DNA from: Marsupella aquatica
Lineage: Eukaryota > Marchantiophyta
Direction of reading: 5' to 3'
DNA length: 64,000 bases
Assembly: GCA_973895155.1 (NCBI GenBank)
Contig: OZ316893.1
Span: 15,934,001 to 15,998,000 of the forward strand
Below, one piece after another: positions 21,486 through 33,565 of the stretch. A model generated the notes under the pieces. That model saw nothing but the letters and a program-made list of their open reading frames with translations, was not told where the DNA came from and made no database searches. A program made the position numbers and the translations under genes. Every line of letters starts with the position of its first letter. The stretch's first letter is position 1.

Positions 21486-23260
21486 CTACAACTGCAAAAC
21501 CTGCAAAGTAGCACGGTGTCTTGAGAAACTCTCCAAAGGAATCACTTTGGTAAAAGCATCCGTGGGATTGAGCTTTCCATCAATCTTGACTAGCTCAAAA
21601 GTTTTATCAGACACTGCTTGCCTGATAAAATGGTACCTGATATCAATGTGCTTCACCCTGCTATCCATCACCTGGTTAGCAGCCAAGTGAAGAGCACTCT
21701 GACTATCACATTTTAGAGTCATTTTGTCATGCTCTAAACCCATCTCCGCGATCAACTTGTCCAACCAAATTGCTTCCTTTGCTGCTTTTGCTGCTGCAAC
21801 ATACTCTGCTTCTGTAGTAGACTGAGATATACACTTTTGCAAGGTAGTTTTCCAACTGATATATCCTCCTCCAAGAGTAAAAACAAACCCAGTTGTAGAC
21901 CTCCTTGTATCCAGACAGCCTCCATAGTCAAAATCTACATAGCCAACTAACGCTCTATCTAATCTGTTATCAAATAATAATCCATAGTCCTTTGTTCCCT
22001 TCAGATACTTGAGAATCCACTTCACAGCTTCCCAATGTACCTTCCCTGGATTTGACATGAATCTACTAACCTTGCCCATCGCTAGGGCCAAGTCGGCCTA
22101 GTACAAGTCATCAAATACATCAGACTGCCTACTGCCTTCTCATAAGGAATCTTAGCCATCAGACCTTTCTCCACAGCATCCATAGGAGAGAAAGCCGATG
22201 ATAACTTGAAATGTGAAGCTAAAGGAATACTCACTGGCTTACAGTTTTCCATGTTGAATCGTGCGAGTACTTTCCTCACATACTGGCCTTGACTCAAGCA
22301 CAACTATCCAGTATCAGAGTTCCTAAAAATCTTCATCCCTAAGATCCTCTTGGCCTTACCAAGATCCTTCATTCTGAATTCAACACTCAATTTTGCCTTG
22401 AGACTATCAACCTCAGATTGATCTTTAGCTACAATCAGCATGTCATCCACATAGATCACTAGAATGATGAAACCAAATACATCATTCTTGACTGATTTTG
22501 TATACATACAAGGATCATACACCATTCTTGTAAAACCTTAGCAAGCATGAAATCATCAAACCGCTTGTTCCACTGTCTGGGAGACTGCTTCAATCCATAC
22601 AAGGACTTGAGCAATCTGCAAACTAAGTTCTCTTGGCCCCTCTTTATAAAGTGTAGTGGTTGTCTCATGAAGATCATCTCTTCCAAGTTGCCATAGAGAA
22701 AAGCAGTAACAACATCCATCTGATCCATCACCAGACCAAAAAACACAACAAGCTGACACAAGATCCGAATTGTGGAATACTTAGCCACCGGTGAAAAGAC
22801 CTCATTGTAATCCACTCCTTTCTCCTGAGTGAACCCCTTGGCAACAAGCCTTGCCTTGTAGATCTTATCTCCACCCTCTGAAGGACTATCCTTCAACTTG
22901 TAAATCCACTTGCTGTCCACCACTTGCTGACCTCTTGGAAGCTCCACTAGCTCCCATGTCTTGTTATCACTCAAAGATTGCAACTCCCTCTACATTGCTG
23001 CATTCCACTCATGCTTCTGCTCTGAAGCACAAGCCTCACTGTACGAAGAAGGCTCTCCTTCTTCCAAGATCAAAGCCATGTCATCATTATCAGGTGCAAT
23101 GTCAATATCATCTAGCTTAGATGAGTCTGCCCATTGACCATACTTGATGGGAGCTCTAGTAGAACGACTGGAAGTTCTTCTAGTAGATGACTCAGGCTGA
23201 TCTGTTGCTGCTGCTGGTTGAATTTGAGGTACCTCAACAACAATCTTCTCCTCTTGTTCC
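21486..23260 (-). pseudogene. Copia 1 reverse transcriptase and RNase H
   Basis: The RT starts with NKTWELVELPRGQQVV and YKARLVAKGFTQEKGVDYNE and continues to the catalytic FIILVIYVDDMLIVAKD (YVDD, 22.46 kb), then LGMKIFRN. RNase H includes GYVDFDYGGCLDTRRSTTGF, STTEAEYVAAAKAAKEAIWL and HIDIRYHFIRQ, ending at 21486. Frame breaks occur near 22480, 22300 and 22085. Confidence 0.9.
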
Positions 23261-23261
23261 A

Positions 23262-24674
23262 TCACAGGAACCAGCTCCAAGCTAGAGCTTCTCCATCTCT
23301 CCTGTTATGAACTGCATCATGACTAATCTCCCCCTCAACCCGGTCCGGGATGGGAGATTTCCCCTTGTCAATATGGGAGTCTTGAGAACTCTCCCCCTCC
23401 TTTGATGATCTAGACTCATTAAAGGACACATCTCTACTCACAATTAGTTTACAAGTTACTGGATCCCATAACCTATAACCCTTCACACCTTTCTGATAGC
23501 CAAGGAAAATGCACTTCTTCGACTTGGACTCCAGCTTGGATCAAAGCTGGGAAGGTGTAAGCACATAAGCATCACATCCAAAAATCCTCAGATGTGAGTA
23601 ATCTGTTGGACGCTCGTACCTCATTTCAAATGGCGTCTTGAATCCAATAGAATTGGATGGAGAAAAAATTACCAAATAAGCTGCAGTGTTGACAGCTTCA
23701 GCCCAAAACTCATGTGGTAAGCATGATTGACTCAACATACTCCTCGAGCGGTCCAATAGTGTTCGATTGAGTCTCTCAGAAACACCATTCTGTTGAGGAG
23801 TATAATTTGTTGTGAGATGGCGGGTAATCCCCTGCTCCTTACAATACTTCCAAATTCCCCGGAACTGTATGCACCGCCGTTATCCGATCAAAGATATCTC
23901 ACCTTATTACCAGTCTGATTCTCAACTTGGGCTTTCCACTCCTTAAAAGTGGCAAAAACATCATACTTATTGTGTAGAAAGTATATTCACACATACCTTG
24001 AGTAATCATCTATGAACGTGACATAGTATAACCGTCCAGAATGTGAGGGAGTAGGGGCTGGACCCCACACATCACTATGTACATACTCAAGTACCTCCTT
24101 GCTGGTGTGAGCTCCAACTCCGAACGGTTTCCTCTGTTGCTTCCCAAGCACACAGTGCTCACAAAATTCCAACTTACAAGACTGCAAATTAGAAAGTAAT
24201 CCTTTTTTCTGAAGAATAGCCAAACCTTTTTCACTCATGTGGCCAACGGAAGTGCCACAGCCGGACCGTCTCCTCATGAGATAAGGTTACATTGGCTTCA
24301 TCACAAACTACACTGCCCTTCAAAACGTATAGATTGTTATGTCTTTTTCCCTTCAATATAACTTTAGTACCAGTTGAAACCTGAAGGACACCATTAGCAG
24401 AACTCCACTGATGGCCATTTGCTTCTAAAATTCCAAGTGAAATGAGATTTTTCATCATGCTGGGAATATGTCTCACATTCTTCAACGTTCTTACAGCACC
24501 ATCAAACATCTGAAATCTTACAGATCCAAGTCCAACAACTTGACATGGGATTCCATTTCCCATCAACACTGACCCGTTGGAAACCGTGTAAGAACTGAAA
24601 AAATCTCTCCTAGAGCAAATGTGAAAAGTACATGCACTATCTAGAATCCAGTCATCACTACCTGGATTTGACAC
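23262..24674 (-). pseudogene. Copia 1 protease and integrase
   Basis: DDWILDSACTFHICSRRDFF (24.65 kb) is the aspartic protease site, reading DSA where Copia usually has DSG. The integrase zinc-binding part (LWHFR, shifted one base into GHMSEKGLAIL, then CEHCVLGKQQRKPFG) and the core start (HSDVWGPAP, FIDDYSRYV) follow. After a broken stretch the C-terminal part appears (FWAEAVNTAAYLVIFSPSNS, FGCDAYVLTPSQL, GYRLWDPVTCKLIVSRDVSF). Several stops and slips are present. Confidence 0.85.
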
Positions 24675-24698
24675 TACATTGAGAGCATAACCTTGGCA

Positions 24699-25752
24699 TC
24701 ACAATATATCATCATCATAGAGTAAATCTACCTCATGCGAGCTCGATGCCGCGTTAGCAAATGCAGTAGGGACCTTTACTTGACAATCCCTTTTCATGTG
24801 GCCAGGCTTGCCACAATCCCAACATGCAAGAGGCTTCCTCTCATAATTTCCCTCTGGATTTAGATCTCCCACATGATGTAGATCTAAACCTGTTCTGTCC
24901 ATTTGAGCGTTGCGTTGCTCTCCCACGGTTCACATTGAGCGCAATGCCAGTAGAAGATGCTGTCTGTGATTGACCCAGCTTCTTTTGAGCATCATCAGAC
25001 AGTAAAGAGCTCACCACCTCATTATATGATATGGACTTCAGATCTCTGTACAAGAGCACATGTTTCAAGCCCTGATATGACGGCAGTAAGGAGCTTAGCA
25101 AAAGCAAGGCCTTATCCTCATCGTCAACTCCTTTTCCTAGGTTTGACAGATCCACCGCTAGACTGTCAAACTCATCCAGGTGATCCTGCATCTTGCTCCC
25201 TTCCTTGAGCCTGAGGCTCATCAAGAAAGACTTCTTGTACAGCTGGTCTGACGCATCTTCCCGGTAGTACTTCTCTCTAAGAGCCTTGAATAGTGATGCG
25301 CAATCCGCATAATCATCCAGCTACTTGATGATGTGCGGCTTGAGATATAGCATCATTGCATTGACAACAATCACCTGCTCCTGTCTCCATTGTCTCACAA
25401 AAATCTCCTCCTCTTCATCATACTGCTCTTGCGATGAAAGCAGATGAGCTAAGCCCATGGCCCGAAGAACACCCTTCACTTGCTTCTCCCACAACAAGTA
25501 ATCAGTACGACCATCATACTTCTCCACCTCAAACTTCACTCCTCCAAATCTAGCCATCTCCCTCTTCTTTCCTACTACCGATAGCTCTGGTAGTAGTACA
25601 ACTTCCTCCACTGCACGCCGCACCGGTGATCGTACCGGTGACACTAGTTCTTCCTCAAACGGTAGCAGCTCCTCCTCAGACTCTCCGTCTGACTGTCGCG
25701 ATCCTGAAGCTTCACCGATGCCAATTCTTCCAATATCCTCCAAGTCACTCAT
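24699..25752 (-). pseudogene. Copia 1 gag with zinc knuckle
   Basis: It starts near MSDLEDIGRIGIGEASG and has an acidic leader, then VEKYDGRTDYLLWEKQVKGV, typical of Copia gag N-terminal regions. After a break near 25321 the frame continues MSLRLKEGSKMQDHLDEFDS, the UBN2/gag polyprotein region, and after another shift gives the CCHC knuckle CWDCGKPGHMKRDC near 24.79 kb. Gag forms the particle shell and binds RNA. At least two frame breaks show it is dead. Confidence 0.85.
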
Positions 25753-25761
25753 ATGAAACAA

Positions 25762-27505
25762 TCACGAAAAAACATCTTTTTTTGAAACTTCTCATAAAAC
25801 TCAAAACTCAACACCACCGCGTAGCCCACGAAGCTAGGAGTCCAATACTGAAAGCCGAAATCAAAATTGAAATTCAACAAAAAAGTTATTCAAATTTTGG
25901 TCGGGGTGGGTAAAACCTTGGGAAACTCCCCCATTTTGACCACCTCAGAGAATAACCAAAAATACCCAGTACAACCCGTCGTCGGAATCGCGATGTGATT
26001 GGTGCGCCTTGTTGCTAACTCCAGTGGCAACGTCCTCACCGAAAAAGAACCAAAAAAGTTCCCGTTCGGCGGACGAAATCTTCGTCGGACGGCCAAAAAA
26101 CAGCTCTTTGTTTTTTTCAAGAATATTCCCGCACAATTCGACAGGTCTCACAGGGGGCCGTCCCCTTGTTGGAGCGGTTAAAATGGAGGGCGGCAGGTCC
26201 CGACATCAAGTAGAACAAAAAGAGGAGAAAAAAGGCTAAAAAAGGGTCCTTAAAGGGGGTGCAAAGTCCCTAAATTCTAAAAATACAGGTTTAAAAAAGG
26301 CGCATCCGCATCACCTATACGCGAGGAAGGAAAAAAACAGGCAAAAAATAGGCCCTAAAGGGGGTCCTTAGTGCCCCTTAAAGCCAAAATACACCCCGTA
26401 TGGGGTCGGGGGTACATGGGCAGGCGAGTGCGGGCGTATGAGGGGCGGGAGGCTCGCAGGTCGGCTGCATACGCAGCCGGAGATGGGGTCCCGGGGGCGT
26501 ACCATTGCCGTGCACCGGGGAGGGGTGCTGGCAGGAGGCAAGCGCAAGGTGGGACTACGGGGGCGTAGGGCGAAGACAGGGCCGGCCTTAAGGCGAAACC
26601 TGCCGGGAGGGAGTCGGGGCCGGCTTGCGAAGGGTGAGGTGCGGGGCGCGTGCCGGCCGGCGCTGCAGACCCCACCGTATAAACGGGGTGCGGGGGGGCA
26701 GGCGATTACGGGGTCACGGGGGCCGGGGTGTGTAAGGTGTGTATACACACCTCGTGTGTGTATACACACACCAAACACCCCCTTTAAAACAAAAAGTGAC
26801 CCTTAAAAATAAAATGCCGATTACACACCTTATCCGCCGCTGTTTGAAACAAAGAAAGTGAACCCCGCTGACAGAAAAAGTTTCCAAATTGCACCGGCAC
26901 AGTTTGCAGCTCCAGTAGAGTAAAAAAATTCCGCCACGACGCCTTCACTCCGCGTCAAGTGGCAATCTCGGGCTCTAAATGACCGCCTTGCCGCGATCAA
27001 ACCGTTGAGCCGTAGCACTTCGCATTTCTTCCACCGAGTCAGATGTCACAAAGAGAAACCCGGTTCAGATAGGAACAAGCTCCATAGCTTGTGAAAAAAC
27101 CTGAATGCCTCCGTCACTCGTCACGTCTCACTTGGTAACAACTCGGTAGCAATCGAGCTACCGAAACGACCAACTCGCTTCAACCTTCAAGTTGAGCTAT
27201 AATGCGCGATCCCTCCCGCACTGCACAGCTCACACCGTTGAAAAACGCAAACTCTGGTCTCTCCCCCGAAAAGCCGTCAAACATGAATAAAACCTGAACG
27301 ACACAAATTTCAATTCCTCCGCACCATGGATATCGATCAACGAGTTTTAACCACCGTTAGAAAGCCCTCTCACTAACCTATCCGCTCAGCCACACACAAT
27401 CGAGTTTCATGCGACAAAACTCTGAATGTCCCATTGACAATGAACGTTGGAAGAAACCTGTCACGAAAAAATCTCGTCACCTCCCAGGCATGCTCAGATA
27501 CCACT
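25762..27505 (-). other. Copia 1 long untranslated leader with a GC-rich block
   Basis: About 1.7 kb separates the 5' LTR from gag. The part at about 26385-26760 is much richer in G and C than its surroundings and ends with GTGTGTATACACAC-type palindromes. Short phrases (CCTTAAAGGGGGT, CCTAAAGGGGGTCCTT) repeat nearby. No coding frame is convincing. Confidence 0.6.
27492..27503 (-). other. Copia 1 primer-binding site
   Basis: On the minus strand TGGTATCTGAGC lies two bases inside the 5' LTR. It differs by one base from the common plant initiator-Met tRNA site TGGTATCAGAGC. Confidence 0.85.
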
Positions 27506-27849
27506 TGTTGAGCATAGACTACATTCGCAATGGCAAGCCCATGAACCATCCAACGCACAAGAGTCAACACAGAGAGATACGTGGTTCACCTCCACATGAG
27601 GCTACGTCCACGGGAGCACACAGGAGCTTTACTGCACTCTAGGCCGACCGGCCATACCAAGCATCCACAGCACAAGCTCTCCCTATCTCTCAACTAGCTC
27701 CGTAACAATGAGCCTAAGTTCCACCAGGGTCTGGCATCAGCCTTGGCTATATGCACAACAACACTACGGCTAACATTAGCTTAGACCTAACCCGAGTTAG
27801 ACTAACTATGGTTAGCTCATGAGTCACAAGACTAGAGCAATATCTAACA
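27506..27849 (-). repeat. Copia 1 LTR (5' LTR of the minus-strand element)
   Basis: It has the same ends as the other LTR and is immediately followed by the second AAAAG target-duplication copy. Confidence 0.95.
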
Positions 27850-27854
27850 AAAAG

Positions 27855-29567
27855 TACTTCCACCCCGGTCAATTCTTTGACACCAAAACAAAACTTTGGC
27901 TTCACCAATGGGCTGTATGGGAGCAGGTCGAGTCAATTTGTTTTTCACTCATGTCTAAGATTATTTCTGAGTTGATCCCAACTATTCCAGATGCAAGGAT
28001 CCTTATTTTGTCTGAGAAGACAAAGCCACCGCTAATCCTTGACATAGAGGAGGACTTTGAAGATTTCCAAACGAGAGTGAAAACTCATTTTTTCAAACAG
28101 ATTTGGCCACCAAAGTCGGGTGAGAAGATTGACATCTCACTTTTTTGGAGGAGGGCGAAGAGATATACGTATTGTTTTTTTGTGGATAGAGAAGTTGTTG
28201 ACAAAACATATGGTGGTCCTATCTTGCTTGCTTCTTGCCTTGGATAGTAGGGGTGAAAGAGGATCCAACCTCTGTTAAATACGAAGAGTACTCGACGTAC
28301 CCATGTGAGGGAGTGGAGGCTCCAAGGAAGATGAGTGAGTGGGAAGTCCTCCACTGTCCATGGTATTTAGAATCAGACAAATGGGCAGTGACATTTGACA
28401 CTGTAGAGAAGGCAGCCTTTCATATGATAAATCGAGGCTTGATACTAGAGTCGTCTTACATTACGGAGTCCAAATTAGCTCCTGTAGAAGCAGAGGCTGG
28501 CGGATGTGAGGCAATGGAGAAAGTTGTTCTTGGTGTGGCCGCCATTGTTGACCGGAGTCAATCGAGGAGACCTCGGAAGGTGCCGGTGAAGGACTCGTCT
28601 AAAGATGGATCAATCTTGTCTGGCAAGCAAAGTAAGTCCTTTTCTCCTCTTATATATTTTCATACTACACTCGGAGTAATTTTGTCTGAGTGACCTGTCT
28701 GACATGAACATGTTTTTCAGAGAAGAGAAAGGCAGCAGCCTCCAGGAGTTTGAAGAGTGGGGCGGATGATGGAGAAGAACCCAAGTCTCCTGATGTTGAG
28801 GTCACAACAAAATCTGCTGTAGACCTTGGTTCAATCAAGCGTTTAAAGAGGAAGCGCAATGTGCAAATTCTCTCCGACTCGGATGAGGAGGAAGCATGCA
28901 TCGCTCGAGGAGTAGCACAAATGTGTGGTCTTAAGAAGGACGGTGAGAGGCTTTTCTTGGCAAAAAGCAATCTCACTGAAACTGCAAACTCAATTAGCCA
29001 GAGGAAAGTAAGACCTCCCTGGATGGGCGATGTAGATCAGTGGTTGTCTGGGATGAGCAAATCGAGCAAACACCCAAATCCAGTAATAATCAATGGCAAA
29101 CCGTACTCTGGGATTGGTGCTCACTTGGGTTTCATTTTCCTTCCCACGGGTCATAGAACGAGTGTCACAGACCGGGAGGTCCCAAAGTGGAATGTTTGGA
29201 GTGAGAAATTACCATATTATGTTTTTGGATTCATGCGTCCGATGCTTGCCGATGATGGTTATGTTGCAGTTCTTCACAGCTATGACTATAACCAGATGAG
29301 ACAAAAAAATTCTGCCGTCGAGCAGAAGAACAAATTCAAACATGTCCGACAGTATTCAGTTTTGCTTTCATCTCCTTTGTATCAGGCAGATATGGACATA
29401 GAGGTAAGATATTCTATTAAATTCCTCAATATTTTTTGTGCAATTTTTGCTAGCGAGCTTGCTAACCAAAAGTACCCATTTCTGACAAATCCTTGTTTTC
29501 AATTCAGGTAGTTACTCTCATTATGGATGTCTTCTACAAGGTGGAATTCTCAGCAAAAGTCCCAAAA
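27855..29567 (+). pseudogene. ParB/DNA-methylase-like gene (paralog B), part 2: middle region
   Basis: Removing the first Copia with one AAAAG copy joins LRKK to YFHPGQFFDTKTKLWLHQWA in frame. The frame runs to about 28240, where a one-base shift (CLG* to LPWIVGVKEDPTS) occurs. An intron follows with donor AAA|GTAAGT (28631) and acceptor TTTTTCAG (28720). The next exon has a basic, nuclear-localisation-like patch (RLKRKRN), an acidic SDSDEEE patch, then GAHLGFIFLPTGHR and YYVFGFMRPMLADDGYVAVLHSYD. The last two resemble the catalytic strand and the following helix/strand of beta-class DNA methylases, but the catalytic [DN]PP[YF] is replaced by LPTG. A second intron (29404-29509) contains GCTAGCGAGCTTGCTAAC. 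The exon then continues VVTLIMDVFYKVEF to the second Copia at 29568. Confidence 0.6.
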
Positions 29568-29705
29568 TGTTACAAACCTAATACACCAACAATGATATGA
29601 TCTTCTATTCCAAGGAGAGAATATATATACATATGGTAACTCTGGTTGGAGTTAACCATGGGTTCTAACTATAGTTAGTATACCCAATCATATTAGGGTA
29701 TAACA
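29568..29705 (-). repeat. Copia 2 LTR (3')
   Basis: Begins TGTTACAAACCTAATAC and ends GGGTATAACA. It differs from the other LTR by a TA-repeat indel and a few bases near its end. Confidence 0.95.
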
Positions 29706-29716
29706 CTCCCCCTTGG
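29706..29716 (-). other. Copia 2 polypurine tract
   Basis: CCAAGGGGGAG on the minus strand abuts the 3' LTR. Confidence 0.8.
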
Positions 29717-30273
29717 GTGTTATCATTTTAGGAAAAATGTGACAACCAATCTTCTATCAATGTATATGAATAGGTGATGGGGGTGCAACCTCATTAAAAC
29801 CTTCCCTACTTTCTTTTGTGGAAGGAAAGAGTATTGCCACCCTACATCCCTTTAAGTTTTAAAATAAAGTTGTGTCTTTCTAAAGTAATCTGTATTTGCA
29901 TTTGTCTATTCCCTACTTTTCTAGACTAATTGCATTCAGAGTATATGTTTTTAGGTTTGTATTTTGGGTTGTGGTGTCGTTCTGCAAGAGGTCCATCGAG
30001 TGTAAGTGGTGTTGAAGTCGGTTGTATGAGAGTGGAATGGCGGGTTCTCTTTCGTGCAAGTACTGTCGATGTCGGGGTGAGCTGCAATGGTTGGAGATGC
30101 AATTGCCCTGGGTCTTTGTGATAGGGTCAATCGGAGAGATGCCGGTGCGTCTTCTTGAGGATTCATCAAGTTTCGTCTGTGGCTCTTGAGGAAGTCGATT
30201 GCCAGAGGTTAGTCGAACAACTTGTGTTTTGTCAGGCTGGTGTTGTTCGTTCTCGCAACGTTCATCAGGGAAG
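29717..30273 (-). other. Copia 2 region between RNase H and the 3' LTR
   Basis: About 560 bp. A minus-strand ORF (29913-30290) overlaps the end of pol but shows no recognisable domain and is probably chance. Confidence 0.5.
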
Positions 30274-31680
30274 TCAAATCTCCCCCTCAATCTTTGTATC
30301 CTGCAAAAGCTTTGTTACGCTGCGTATTCCTATTGAATAAGTTAGTGATTGATGGAGGGACGGTGGTAGAGACTTCGTAAGGATATCTGTCTTGTTCTGA
30401 TTTCCTGGAATCCATTGTACATCAATTTCTTTTCCTTGTTGTTCGTGTGAGAAAAAAAAATTAGGCGCAATATGTTTTGTACGTTCGCCTTTGATGAATC
30501 CGGTTTTGATTTGAGTTATGCAAGGCATGTTATCTTTGAAGAGTATTGTAGGTTTGGTTAATTTTGGTTTACCTGTGATGATCAGAATATGATCTAAGAC
30601 TTTACGTAGCCATAAACACTCACGACTTGTTTCGTAGAGAGCAATTATTTCAGAGTGATTGGAAGAAGTAGTAGTAAGAGTCTGTTTGGTGCTGCGCCAT
30701 GAAATTGGTATCGGGCCCATCAAGAAAATATATCCAGTTTGAGATTTACCATCTTGTGGATCGGATAGATAGCCAGCGTCAGCATATCCTGTTAAACTGT
30801 AATCTGCATCATAAGGAAAGTATAATCCAAAGTCGGATGTACCAATAAGATAACGGAATATCCTTTTAATACCGTTCCAGTGTCTGATAGTGGGCTGTGC
30901 GCTGTGTCTTGCGAGTAAGTTGACCGTGAATGCTATGTCCGGTCGAGTTTGATTAGATAGAAACATAAGAGCACCGATAGCCGAAAGGTATGGCATATCT
31001 GAACCTAGTAAAGGTTTGAAATCTTCTCTCTTCCTGAACATATCTTTTTGTATGTCCAAGGTACGTATATCCATGGGGGACTTCACAAATTTTAACGAGT
31101 CCATATGGAAATGTTTTAACACCTTCTTTGTGTAAGTCTCTTGATGTAGGAGAATGCCCGTTTGTAAATGTTCAAATTGAAGTCCAATGTAGTAAGAAGT
31201 TCTTCCTAAATCCCGCATTTCGAACACGCGTTTTAGCGTTTGTATAGATTCTTGCATCATCTTGTTTGTACCAAACAAGTTGAGGTCATCTACATAAATA
31301 GCAATTATTATGAATTCAGGTCCTTGATTCTTTATGAATAGACAAGGCGCAATCTCTGAATTTTTGTATCCCATGGATATCATCTCTGTTTTGAAACGCT
31401 GGTACCAGGTACGTCCACTTTGTTTTAGGCCGTAGAGTGAACAAAGAACCTGAATAGCAAATTGGGTCTTTCTATTTCCAGGAGTTTCCTGGAATGCAAT
31501 TGCTTTAGAGGTATTATGGAGTACCAACTTATTTAAGTAGTCAAATTCATTTGCATGTTTGTTACTATGCATATTTGAATCATGATTTGAATTCGCATGG
31601 AAATTGACACGTTCTATAAGCTGTGGTGGAGCTTCCATATAGATCACAGTGTCAAGTTGACCGTAAAGATAAGCGGTCAC
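30274..31680 (-). CDS. Copia 2 reverse transcriptase and RNase H, 468 codons open
   Basis: MTAYLYGQLDTVIYMEAPPQ continues RT directly from the preceding frame, with the catalytic FIIIAIYVDDLNLFG (YVDD, 31.29 kb), then GLQFEHLQTG. RNase H shows GYADAGYLSDPQDGKSQTGY, SSNHSEIIALYETSRECLWL and HIAPNFFFSHEQQGKEIDVQ, closing with LTKSLPPSLH. No stop occurs within the frame. Only a one-base break separates it from the upstream part of pol. Confidence 0.9.
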   Translation of the reverse strand: MTAYLYGQLDTVIYMEAPPQLIERVNFHANSNHDSNMHSNKHANEFDYLNKLVLHNTSKAIAFQETPGNRKTQFAIQVLCSLYGLKQSGRTWYQRFKTEMISMGYKNSEIAPCLFIKNQGPEFIIIAIYVDDLNLFGTNKMMQESIQTLKRVFEMRDLGRTSYYIGLQFEHLQTGILLHQETYTKKVLKHFHMDSLKFVKSPMDIRTLDIQKDMFRKREDFKPLLGSDMPYLSAIGALMFLSNQTRPDIAFTVNLLARHSAQPTIRHWNGIKRIFRYLIGTSDFGLYFPYDADYSLTGYADAGYLSDPQDGKSQTGYIFLMGPIPISWRSTKQTLTTTSSNHSEIIALYETSRECLWLRKVLDHILIITGKPKLTKPTILFKDNMPCITQIKTGFIKGERTKHIAPNFFFSHEQQGKEIDVQWIPGNQNKTDILTKSLPPSLHQSLTYSIGIRSVTKLLQDTKIEGEI

Positions 31681-31685
31681 TATAT

Positions 31686-33442
31686 CTAGTTGATGATTAA
31701 GAGTTTATGTTGGATTGCAAATGCTATCAAGTAGCGGTAAGTAGTTACATCCATGACTGGTGAATAAGTTAGGTCATAATCTGTGCCATAGATTTGAGTA
31801 TATCCCTTTGCAACGAGTCGAGCTTTATATCTCACAATTTCTCCTTGGGAATTCCTCTTTTTGGTAAATATTATTCTGTACCCTGTAAGGTGTTGGTCTG
31901 GGGTAGCAATGGTTATAGGACCAAATACTTTTCGAGAGATCAAAGAGTCTAACTCTGAGTTCATGGCTATTTTCCATTTAGGCCAATCTGTTTGGTTTTG
32001 TGCTTCTTGGACAGATTTCGGGTCAGGTAAGTTAGTAATATCCTGTGATATATGAAAGGCAAATTGATCATCAGGTATTACTCTAGTTCTATCTAAGATA
32101 TGGCCAGTGGTATTATAATGTATGGCTATCTCTGGGTGATATGATTCTGAAATGTGAGTATGGGTTTTTGGTCTCATTTCAGATGATGTTGGTAGTTTTC
32201 GCCTTTGTCTGAGTTGTTTATCAACAGCCCCTACAGGGCGTCCTCTCTTGGGTTTTAATTGTTGATCAGAAGCTAACCGAGTTCCAATTTGAATCGGGGA
32301 TGGGGTATTCGCTGCTGGGATATGGGATTTTGTAACATTCGCTGTATCTGCGAATGAATCAGGTATGGCTTCCATAATCTTTGTAAGTTGAATTATTCTT
32401 CTGACTTCTAATTCAGCCTGATCTGTGCGTGGATCAGGACAGAGTTCAGGACTAGCTTGCCAGGTGAATATTTTTGGTAATGTTAGCTGTTTGCCCTCTG
32501 GTAATGTCAGAGTGGGGAAGATGGTTTCATAAAAGTGACAATTTGTAAATCGAGCTTTGAATATGTCTGCAGTGGTAGGTTCCATGTAACGGATGATTGA
32601 TGTAGAGTCGAATCCCACATAGATGCCTTTTCTTCTCTGAAGTCCTAATTTTGTCCATTTTGGACCTAGGATTGGTACAAGTACTTGACATCCGATTATC
32701 CTCAAGTGTGAAATGTCTGGAGAATTTCCAAATGCCAATTGATGAGGTGTAATGCTGTTGAAGGCTGATGGTCTGTATAGAAGAAGAGATGCAGCATGTA
32801 GGACTGCGTGTCCCCATGCAGTCGCTGGAAGAGAAGATTGCATTAATAGAGGTTGGGCTATTTGCTGTATGCGTTTAATAAGTGACTCGGCCATTCCATT
32901 CTGGAAATGTACATAAGGTACATTGTATTGTGAATCAATTCCATTGATGAGGCAAAATTCATCAAAAGATTTCGATGCAAACTCTCCGGCTCCATCAGTC
33001 CTGAGGGTTCGAATTGGGTATTCTGGGAATTGAGCTCTCAATCATATAATGTGTGCCAGAATCCTTGAGAAAATGAGGTTCCGGGTTGATAATAGGGAAA
33101 CCCTTGACCATTTGGAGCTTGCATCTATGACGACCAGGAAATAGCGGAATGGGCCACTGGGAGGATCGATGGGTCCGCAAACATCTGCATGGAGTCTCTC
33201 AAGAAATGCAGGTATTTGATTTTTGGTTTTAGAATTGGAGGGAGCAGTAATCATCTTGCCCTGTGAGCAAGCAAGGCATGGTCCTTTGAATGTTCTAGGA
33301 TGTACTTCTTTTGATACTCCTTTAGAATTATTGACAATTCTGTGGAACATGCTTGTTCTAGGATGTCCCAACCGTCTATGCCAGATCTCTGTGAGGTTCT
33401 GTGATTCAGTTTGAACATGGTAGCATTGAGTTCGAGTTGCAT
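31686..33442 (-). pseudogene. Copia 2 integrase and start of RT
   Basis: An N-terminal zinc-binding stretch (GHPRTSMFHRIV, then CLACSQGKM) and the core motifs LHADVCGPI and LRTDGAGEFASKSF with NGMAESLIKRI fit the D,D,E catalytic layout. The long frame 33041-31686 runs on into the RT N-terminus (RYKARLVAKGYTQIYGTDYD) and stops at LLIIN. A break near 33.05 kb separates the two integrase pieces. Confidence 0.88.
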
Positions 33443-33565
33443 AGTATCCTAAAGGGTAAGCCTGTAAAGTTTCTTTAACAAGTCTGCCTTTTGATGAGTG
33501 AGATACTATTTGTAGAACTTCTCATGAGTCTTGAATATCTGTATGAATATGTAGGTTATTCGCTC

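Larger units (their letters stand above)
20936..27849 (-). mobile_element. Copia LTR retrotransposon 1, 6,914 bp, inserted in the ParB-like gene
   Basis: Two LTRs of 343/344 bp (TGTTGAGC...ATCTAACA) bound the element, and AAAAG at 20931-20935 and 27850-27854 is the 5-bp target duplication. The coding strand is minus, antisense to the host gene. Order: LTR, primer-binding site, long leader, gag, protease, integrase, RT, RNase H, polypurine tract, LTR. This integrase-before-RT order defines Copia. Roughly a dozen LTR differences, almost all transitions, and several frame breaks show an old, inactive copy. Confidence 0.95.

Noticed and set aside
26368-26806. Overlapping ORFs on both strands in the GC-rich block
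   Set aside because: They lie in the Copia 1 leader, are open on both strands because of base composition, and are low-complexity Arg/Gly/Pro.
29913-30290. Minus-strand ORF at the end of Copia 2
   Set aside because: It overlaps the RNase H end in another frame and shows no domain.
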